The position numbers and the translations under genes were made by a program. The notes beneath the pieces are model-generated. The model ran no database searches and had not been told where the DNA came from. It worked only from the letters and a program-made list of their open reading frames with translations. A DNA stretch of 27,838 nt from JBFWUW01 sp050247075 (GTDB lineage: Bacteria > Planctomycetota > Planctomycetia > Pirellulales > JBFWUW01): positions 1 to 27,838 of the forward strand of contig JBFWUW010000083.1 of NCBI GenBank assembly GCA_050247075.1, in the 5' to 3' direction. Shown here one piece after another: positions 22,441 through 27,838 of this stretch; the first letter of the stretch is position 1; each line of letters begins with the position of its first letter.

Positions 22441-23235
22441 ATGAGCCAGAATGCCGCCATCCGCGTGGGCGCGGTCAATTACCTGAATACCAAGCCGCTG
22501 ATTTATGAGTTTCCTCGGCTGGCCCCCCAAGCGGAGTTGATTCTCGATCTACCCAGCCGGCTGGCCGACGGGCTGGCGGCGGGGCGGTACGACGTGGCCC
22601 TCATTCCGTCGATTGAGTTCTTTCAAGATCCCGGCTACACGCTGATCTCGAACGCCTGTATTGGCTGCCGCGGGCCTGTACTCAGCGTCAAATTGTTTAG
22701 CCGCGTGCCACTGGATCGGATTCGCACGCTGGCGCTCGATGAAGGTTCGCGCACCAGCATCGCACTGGTTCGCATATTGCTTCGTGAGCGGTTTGGCTTG
22801 GAGCCGCAACTAGAGGGATTGCCGATCGGTTCCGCCTTGGACGACACCGCGGCCGACGCCGTGTTATTGATTGGCGATCGGGCCATCCATTCTCCGTTGG
22901 GCCGATTTGTGGACGTGTGGGATTTGGGGGACGAGTGGCGGCGCTGGGCGGGCTTGCCGTTTGTGTTTGCCGTGTGGGCAGCCCGCGTGGGAACCGATTT
23001 GCGTGGTGTTGATACGGCACTCTCGGCGGCCCGCGATTTAGGCGTGCAACATCTGCCCGAAATATCCCGTGCCGAGGCGGCCGTGCTCGGCCTGACGCAG
23101 CCAGAGTGCCTGGCATACTTGCGCGACAACTTGTACTTCCACCTCGGTCCCGATGAACTTCGCGGCCTGTCCCATTTTCAGCAACTAGCGGCCAAGTTGG
23201 GTCTAGCGCCGCTCGATGTCCCTTGTTTGGCGTAG
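22441..23235 (+). CDS. mqnA: Chorismate dehydratase of the futalosine menaquinone pathway
   Basis: MqnA removes water from chorismate to give 3-enolpyruvylbenzoate, the entry to futalosine-dependent menaquinone synthesis. The 264-residue product has the family opening IRVGAVNYLNTKPLIYEF, the ligand-loop segment VALIPSIEFF, and SNACIGCRGPVLSVKLFSR, followed by LALDEGSRTS. This is the periplasmic-binding-protein-like fold of MqnA/MqnD; the motifs fit MqnA rather than MqnD. The ATG at 22441 has a good upstream AGGAGC about 10 bases away. mqnC follows after 47 bp, which confirms the pathway. Anaerobic or microaerobic respiration with menaquinone is implied. Confidence 0.94.
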   Translation: MSQNAAIRVGAVNYLNTKPLIYEFPRLAPQAELILDLPSRLADGLAAGRYDVALIPSIEFFQDPGYTLISNACIGCRGPVLSVKLFSRVPLDRIRTLALDEGSRTSIALVRILLRERFGLEPQLEGLPIGSALDDTAADAVLLIGDRAIHSPLGRFVDVWDLGDEWRRWAGLPFVFAVWAARVGTDLRGVDTALSAARDLGVQHLPEISRAEAAVLGLTQPECLAYLRDNLYFHLGPDELRGLSHFQQLAAKLGLAPLDVPCLA

Positions 23236-23282
23236 TTTTCAATTTTCCGACCTCATCCTTTCGCCTTCAGCCTTTCCTCCCC

Positions 23283-24368
23283 ATGCTCTCCTCCATCCTT
23301 GATCGCGCCGTTGCTGGCGAACGCCTGACACCGGACGACGGCTTGCGGCTGATGGAGTCGCACGACGTGACGGCGCTGGGCCGCGCGGCGGATGCCGTCA
23401 CACGGCGTCTGCACCCAGAGGCGTATCGCACCTACAACATCGACCGCAACATCAACTACACCAATGTCTGCACGGCGGTCTGCGATTTTTGCGCCTTCTA
23501 CCGCAAGCCCAAGCATGAAGAGGGCTACGTGCTGGATCGGCAAGTGTTGCTGCAAAAGATTCAAGAGACGGTAGACCTGGGGGGCGACCAAGTCTTGATG
23601 CAGGGGGGGCTGCACCCCGATTTCAAGCTCGACTGGTACGAGGAATTGCTGCACGACATCAAGGCCCGCTTTCCGCAAGTCAATGTCCACGGCTTTAGCC
23701 CGCCGGAGATTCACCACTTCACCAAGGTCAACAAGCTGCCGTTGCGAACTGTTCTGTCGCGGTTGAAAGAGGCCGGCCTGGGCAGCTTGCCCGGCGGCGG
23801 GGCCGAAATCCTGGTCGATCGCGTGCGAGCGGAGATCACCCGCGGCAAGGTGATGACGGACGATTGGCTCAATGTTTGCCGCGTCTGGCACGAGCTGGGA
23901 GGGATTGGCTCGGCCACGATGATGTTTGGGCATGTTGAAACGCTCGCCGAGCGGGTGGAGCACCTGGAGCGTCTGCGGCAATTGCAGGACGAAACGGGCG
24001 GCTTCAGCGCGTATATTTGCTGGACGTTTCAGCCGGAACATACCGACATGGCCCACATTTCGCCGGCGGGTTCTTTCGAGTATCTCAAGACGCTGGCCGT
24101 CAGCCGATTGTACCTGGATAACATTCGCAACGTGCAGTCGAGCTGGGTTACGCAGGGGCTGAAGATTGGCCAATTGTCGTTGCTGTACGGCTGCAACGAC
24201 ATGGGCAGCCTGATGATCGAGGAAAACGTGGTGGCAGCGGCCGGCACGGTGCATTACCTCACGCTCGAGGAAATCAAGGACGCTATTCGCGAGGCCGGCT
24301 ACATCCCCCGCCGCCGCAACGTTTTCTATGAACTGGTCGATGCGGAGCCGTTAGCGGTGACTTGTTAG
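23283..24368 (+). CDS. mqnC: Cyclic dehypoxanthinyl futalosine synthase (radical SAM)
   Basis: MqnC cyclises dehypoxanthine futalosine by radical SAM chemistry, the third step of the futalosine pathway. The 361-residue product binds the [4Fe-4S] cluster at CTAVCDFC (Cys63, Cys67, Cys70), preceded by the family signature RNINYTNVC. LMQGGLHPDFKLDWYEELL, GFSPPEIHH and LPGGGAEIL are characteristic, and distinguish MqnC from MqnE. I use the ATG at 23283; the longer in-frame version to 23223 overlaps the mqnA end and adds an unrelated stretch. It has no SD, so coupling to mqnA is likely. The dehydrogenase gene follows after 29 bp. mqnB, mqnE and mqnD are not in the window. Confidence 0.95.
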   Translation: MLSSILDRAVAGERLTPDDGLRLMESHDVTALGRAADAVTRRLHPEAYRTYNIDRNINYTNVCTAVCDFCAFYRKPKHEEGYVLDRQVLLQKIQETVDLGGDQVLMQGGLHPDFKLDWYEELLHDIKARFPQVNVHGFSPPEIHHFTKVNKLPLRTVLSRLKEAGLGSLPGGGAEILVDRVRAEITRGKVMTDDWLNVCRVWHELGGIGSATMMFGHVETLAERVEHLERLRQLQDETGGFSAYICWTFQPEHTDMAHISPAGSFEYLKTLAVSRLYLDNIRNVQSSWVTQGLKIGQLSLLYGCNDMGSLMIEENVVAAAGTVHYLTLEEIKDAIREAGYIPRRRNVFYELVDAEPLAVTC

Positions 24369-24397
24369 CCTTGCCATGTCGCCATAGGCTAAACGGC

Positions 24398-25705
24398 ATG
24401 AACACGACTGAATCATCGCACGATACGGCTTTTGAATTGGCCGTCAGCAATATCCGTTTTGGCCGCGGCATCACCCGCGAGGTCGGCATGGACTTGGCCG
24501 ATTTGGGGTTGAAACGCGTGATGGTCCTGGCGGACCCGACCATGGCGAAGCTAGAACCGGTAGCCGCCGTGCTGGAATCGCTCCGCCGCGAACGGGTCGA
24601 TTTTGCCCTGTTCGATCGAGTTCGCGTGGAACCGACCGACAAGTCGATGTGGGAGGCCGTGGAGTTTGCCCGCGATGGCAACTTTGACGGCTTCGTGGCG
24701 GTCGGTGGCGGTTCGGCCATGGATACGGCCAAAGTCGCCGATTTGTTGGTGACATACCCCGCGCCGTTGATGAGCTACGTCAACGCGCCGCTAGGGGAGG
24801 CCCGGCCCGTCCCTGGTCCCCTGAAACCGTTGGTGGCCATTCCCACGACAGCCGGGACGGGCAGCGAGACGACCGGCACGGCCATCTTTGATCTTTCGGA
24901 ATTGCACGTAAAGACTGGCATCGCCCATCGGCGTCTGAAGCCGATGTTGGGGATTGTCGATCCCGACAACACGGCTACCATGCCGCCGTTGGTGGCGGCC
25001 TCGACCGGGTTGGACGTGCTGTGCCACGCGCTGGAGTCGTACACGGCCATTCCCTTTGACACGCGGCCTCAGCCAGCCCGGCCCAATCTGCGGCCAGCAT
25101 ATCAAGGCCGCAACCCCATCAGCGATCTCTGGTCCGAGCGGGCGATACAACTCGTAGCCGATAATTTGCTGGCGGCCTGGCGCGATCCGGCCGATTTGCC
25201 AGCCCGCACTAACATGCTGCTGGCCAGCACGTATGCCGGCATTGGGTTTGGCAACGCGGGCGTTCATCTGCCGCACGGCATGTCGTACCCGGTCAGCGGC
25301 ATGATCCACGGCCGGGCGAACGGCTATCGGCCGGCCGGCTATCCCACGGATGAACCGATGGTGCCGCATGGCATTTCGGTCTGCTTGAACGCTCCGGCCG
25401 TGTTTCGCTTTACGGGCACCGCCTGTCCCGAACGCCATTTGCACGGGGCCGAACTTTTGGGAGCCGATGTCGCCGGCCGTTCACTGCAAGAAGCCGGCGA
25501 TGCACTGGCCGAGCGCTTCGTGCATTTCATGAAGCTGTTAGGGCTGCCCAACGGCCTGGCGGCCATTGGCTATACGGCCGCCGATTGCCCAGCGCTGGCG
25601 AAAGGAACGCTGCCGCAACACCGCGTGACCAAACTTTCGCCCCGGCCAGCCAGTGAGGCTGACCTGGTGCGGCTGTTTCAGGAGTCGCTGACGTTGTGGA
25701 GCTAA
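24398..25705 (+). CDS. ADHFE1-like iron alcohol dehydrogenase (hydroxyacid-oxoacid transhydrogenase type)
   Basis: The 435-residue protein is a group III iron-dependent alcohol dehydrogenase. NAD(P) binding is shown by GGGSAMDTAK (103-112) and PTTAGTGSE (149-157). Metal ligands are Asp206 and His210 (GLDVLCHALES), His293 (LPHGMSY) and His324 (VPHGISV). The inserts RPAYQGRNPISDLWS and HGMSYPVSG, and CPERHLHGAELLG, read like human ADHFE1, which transfers hydride between 4-hydroxybutyrate and 2-oxoglutarate. That specificity is inference. I take the ATG at 24398; the longer frame to 24362 starts within the mqnC stop region. It is third in the mqnA row, an unexpected place for such an enzyme. Its stop codon TAA abuts a MITE-like element. 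Confidence 0.9.
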   Translation: MNTTESSHDTAFELAVSNIRFGRGITREVGMDLADLGLKRVMVLADPTMAKLEPVAAVLESLRRERVDFALFDRVRVEPTDKSMWEAVEFARDGNFDGFVAVGGGSAMDTAKVADLLVTYPAPLMSYVNAPLGEARPVPGPLKPLVAIPTTAGTGSETTGTAIFDLSELHVKTGIAHRRLKPMLGIVDPDNTATMPPLVAASTGLDVLCHALESYTAIPFDTRPQPARPNLRPAYQGRNPISDLWSERAIQLVADNLLAAWRDPADLPARTNMLLASTYAGIGFGNAGVHLPHGMSYPVSGMIHGRANGYRPAGYPTDEPMVPHGISVCLNAPAVFRFTGTACPERHLHGAELLGADVAGRSLQEAGDALAERFVHFMKLLGLPNGLAAIGYTAADCPALAKGTLPQHRVTKLSPRPASEADLVRLFQESLTLWS

Positions 25706-25873
25706 GGATTCGGTACGAAATAACTTCCCCGTTTGGCTCCCTCTCCCGGTACTCCGGGAGAGGGTTGGGGAGAGGGGGATGTGGCGAAATGGACGCCATC
25801 AGCCGGCCCTCACCCCGGCCCTCTCCCAAAGGGAGAGGGAGTTCGCATGAGGAAGTTTTTTCGTATCGGATCC
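25706..25873. mobile_element. MITE-like element with 23-bp inverted repeats and two internal hairpins
   Basis: The ends 25706-25728 and 25851-25873 are inverted repeats matching at 20 of 23 bases (outer sequence GGAT[T/C]CG, inner ACTTCC). Inside are two perfect hairpins: CCCTCTCCCGG-TACT-CCGGGAGAGGG (25739-25764) and CCCTCTCCC-AAA-GGGAGAGGG (25819-25839). TAA directly flanks both ends and may be a target duplication; the left TAA is also the stop codon of the dehydrogenase gene. The element has no coding capacity. It could also serve as a transcription end for the mqn row. Confidence 0.75.
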
Positions 25874-25993
25874 TAAAGGTAGATGGTGGGTGAAGCTCAC
25901 GCCATTTGCACGCCCTATCGTCTTGGGTTAGGCTCGTCGTCTGGTAAGGTCGAATGCCGGCCTGGTTCACTGTTCTGCTTGAGGAAACCTGGC

Positions 25994-26431
25994 ATGTTGA
26001 ACTTGCGTTTGTCCGCGTGGGCCGTGGCGTTCTTGGGAATTGTCGCCGGGACGGCCATGCTGGTCCGGCCTGGCCAGGCGGAGGATAAGGCCGTGGATAC
26101 AACCGTTTACGAATTGCGAACCTATGTCTGCCACGAAGGCCGCTTGCCCGCGCTGCATGCCAGGTTTCGCGACCACACCATGAAGCTGTTTGAAAAGCAC
26201 GGCATGAAGAATGGCATGTATTGGACCCCCACCGACGGCGAAGGTGCCAGCAATACGTTGATCTACGTGCTGGAACACAAGAGCCGCGAGGCCGCCACGA
26301 AATCGTGGGCCGGTTTCCGCGCGGATCCCGACTGGTTGGCCGTCAAGACCGAAACGGAAAAAGACGCCCCCATCGTGGCCAGTGTGACATCCGTATTCAT
26401 GACGCCGACCGACTTTTCACCGGGGAGGTAG
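25994..26431 (+). CDS. Secreted NIPSNAP-family protein
   Basis: The 145-residue protein has a Sec signal peptide (about 1-30, hydrophobic core AWAVAFLGIVAGTAML, cleavage near GQAED) and one NIPSNAP domain, a ferredoxin-like alpha/beta fold. The signature YELRTYVCHEGRL and the helix LHARFRDHTMKLFEKHGMKN are clear, followed by LIYVLEHKSREAATKSWAGF. Bacterial NIPSNAP proteins form dimers; their role is not established, though many planctomycete copies are exported. The ATG at 25994 has GAGGA 8 bases upstream. A longer in-frame start at 25883 lacks a signal sequence and is rejected. The gene converges on mgtE. Confidence 0.87.
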   Translation: MLNLRLSAWAVAFLGIVAGTAMLVRPGQAEDKAVDTTVYELRTYVCHEGRLPALHARFRDHTMKLFEKHGMKNGMYWTPTDGEGASNTLIYVLEHKSREAATKSWAGFRADPDWLAVKTETEKDAPIVASVTSVFMTPTDFSPGR

Positions 26432-26473
26432 TCCCTTTCGTCGGTTAGCATGGACAAGGATTATCCACCGCCA

Positions 26474-26496
26474 GGTTCCGCCCGGCAGGCGGAACC
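26474..26496. terminator. Perfect hairpin between convergent NIPSNAP and mgtE genes
   Basis: GGTTCCGCC (26474-26482) and GGCGGAACC (26488-26496) pair perfectly around CGGCA. The right arm touches the stop codon of mgtE (26496-26498). No T-tract is seen on either strand. It may serve as a two-way end signal or be a REP-like repeat. Confidence 0.5.
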
Positions 26497-27838
26497 TACG
26501 GCCGCACGATGCAGATGGCCACGGTCAGATAGATGACGATGCCCAGAAAGTCGATGATGCAGGCTACCATGGGGTTGCTCATCAAGGCCGGATCCCACCC
26601 CAGGCGGTGAAAAAGCAGCGGCAAAAGCGAACCGGTCAATGTGCCGCTGGTGACAACCAGAATGACGGTCAATGGCAGCACGAATGCTCCCGCGAGGTTC
26701 GGCGCGGCCGTCAGCGCTGCCAGGAAGCCAATCGACGCCAAGATTCCCCCCAGCAACAGGCCGGATAACAGTTCGCGCTTCACCACGCGAAACCAGTCCC
26801 GCAACGTGATATCGCCCGTGGATAAGGCGTTAATAATCAGCGCGGCGGACTGTCCGCCCGAGTTGCCGCCGGTGGATATCACCAAGGGGATAAAAAAGAC
26901 GAGCCATGGCACCGCGGCCACGGTGGCTTCGTATCGCCCCAACGTCCAGGCTGTCCCGAGCGAGACAAAGAACAGCACCACTAGCCACAGCCCTCGTTTC
27001 CAGGTGAGGGACAACAGGGGCGTTTCCAAATAGCCCTCGCTCAACGGCTCAATGGCGGCGCTCCGCTGGGCGTCCTCGGTGGCCTCCTCGCGGACCACGT
27101 CCATCACGTCGTCGTAGGTTACAATCCCCACCAGGTGCCGCTCGTGATCGACCACCGGTATCGCCAGAAAGTCGTACTGGGCCATCTTGTTGGCGACTTC
27201 CTCCTGGTCGTCAATCACATCGACCTGCACCACGGCCCGCTCCATCAACGCGCCAATCCGCGCGTTGGGCTGGGCGAACACCAGCTCGCGTAGACTGATT
27301 AGCCCGCGCAGGTGGTCCCCTTCGTCAACCACGTACAGGTAGTAAATCGTCTCGTGGTCTTCCTTCTGCCGCCGCAATTCGTCTAGCGCCTGGTTGACGG
27401 TCCAGGCCTCGCTCAGCCGGGCAAACTGCGTGGTCATCATCGACCCCGCGGTCCCCTCCGGATAGGTGCTCAGCCGCAAGATGTTGCGGCGGTCCTCGGC
27501 CGGCAGCAGCGTCAAGATCTGGTCGCGAATCAACGGATCGACCCGCTCGAGAATATCGACGCGTTCGTCGGGGGCCAGGTCGATCACCAGGTGTACGATC
27601 TCGCCGCGATCCACCGTCTCAATCACCTGCACCTGCTTATCCAGGTCCAAGTAGCTGAAGATGTTGGCCCGCATGGCCGGGCTGGTATGCCGCAGCACCT
27701 CCCAACACTCCGCGGCGGTTAGCCCCTCCATGTATTCGGCGGTGCGCGCCGGGTGCAAAGCGGTGCAGAACTCTCCCAGCTCGGCCGCGTTTTGGTCGGC
27801 CAGCATCTCGCGAATTTCGGGCAGATACAGGGTGTTGG
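26496..27838 (-). CDS. mgtE: MgtE magnesium transporter, 5' end outside the window
   Basis: MgtE is a Mg2+ channel of the inner membrane gated by cytoplasmic Mg2+. The visible part is 446 residues: the frame stays open to the window edge, and the upstream codons NTLYLPEIRE before the Met at 27806 belong to the MgtE N-terminus, so the true start is beyond 27838. Counting from that Met, the N-domain covers about 1-115, two CBS motifs 123-180 (GSMMTTQFARL) and 186-245 (LMERAVVQVDV, VTYDDVMDVV), then five membrane segments (about 272-436). The pore motif GGNSGGQ is at 313-319, and the last helix holds the conserved acidic residue in DFLGIVIYLTVAI. All regulatory and pore parts look intact. Confidence 0.95.
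   Translation of the reverse strand, partial: NTLYLPEIREMLADQNAAELGEFCTALHPARTAEYMEGLTAAECWEVLRHTSPAMRANIFSYLDLDKQVQVIETVDRGEIVHLVIDLAPDERVDILERVDPLIRDQILTLLPAEDRRNILRLSTYPEGTAGSMMTTQFARLSEAWTVNQALDELRRQKEDHETIYYLYVVDEGDHLRGLISLRELVFAQPNARIGALMERAVVQVDVIDDQEEVANKMAQYDFLAIPVVDHERHLVGIVTYDDVMDVVREEATEDAQRSAAIEPLSEGYLETPLLSLTWKRGLWLVVLFFVSLGTAWTLGRYEATVAAVPWLVFFIPLVISTGGNSGGQSAALIINALSTGDITLRDWFRVVKRELLSGLLLGGILASIGFLAALTAAPNLAGAFVLPLTVILVVTSGTLTGSLLPLLFHRLGWDPALMSNPMVACIIDFLGIVIYLTVAICIVRP

Overview
The window is a gene-dense, GC-rich chromosomal segment that looks like a planctomycete, most likely a Pirellulales-type lineage. The evidence is the combination of a twin-arginine sugar-isomerase-like TIM-barrel protein, a TPR/FG-GAP/ASPIC-UnbV lipoprotein, a large secreted alpha/beta hydrolase, the futalosine menaquinone genes mqnA and mqnC, many short intergenic palindromes and heptamer repeats, and few Shine-Dalgarno sequences. 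The taxonomic call is inference from gene content. There is no rRNA, tRNA, phage, IS transposase or CRISPR array that I can support.

Layout. 1-364: repeat-rich leader with a MITE-like inverted-repeat element. 365-2837: an RlmN/Cfr-type radical SAM rRNA methyltransferase converging on aroB and a small unknown gene. 3027-6449: a secreted double-domain alpha/beta hydrolase divergent from a Tat-exported TIM-barrel protein. 6550-8529: a membrane-anchored SRPBCC protein overlapping tail-to-tail with a MoaD/ThiS-like ubiquitin fold protein, which follows a BNR-repeat beta-propeller gene. 8626-11955 (minus strand): glycerate 2-kinase, a BFD-like [2Fe-2S] protein and an M20-type peptidase, with several 7-bp tandem arrays inside and between them. 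12383-17504 (plus strand): a His-rich secreted protein, the FG-GAP/ASPIC lipoprotein and an anchored tandem metallo-beta-lactamase-fold protein. 17864-19819: acetyl-CoA synthetase, converging on holA (19894-20940). 21044-22162: a secreted alkaline-phosphatase-superfamily protein. 22441-25705: mqnA, mqnC and an ADHFE1-like iron alcohol dehydrogenase in one row behind a good sigma-70-like promoter. 25706-25873: a second MITE-like element starting right at the stop codon of that row. 25994-26431: a secreted NIPSNAP protein. 26496 to the right edge: MgtE, 5'-truncated by the window.

How the genes fit together. Most of the content is housekeeping: shikimate to chorismate (aroB), chorismate to menaquinone (mqnA, mqnC), acetate activation (acs), glycerate use, DNA replication clamp loading (holA) and Mg2+ uptake (mgtE). 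The less ordinary parts are: the beta-propeller plus C-terminal-GG ubiquitin-like protein pair with no activating enzyme nearby; two large enzymes built from an intact and a degenerate copy of the same fold (alpha/beta hydrolase and MBL); 7-bp tandem arrays that are translated inside glycerate kinase and form the C-terminus of the neighbouring peptidase; and two MITE-like elements. I do not see a clear defence or mobile system; the propeller/MoaD pair is the best candidate for an undescribed biochemical module.
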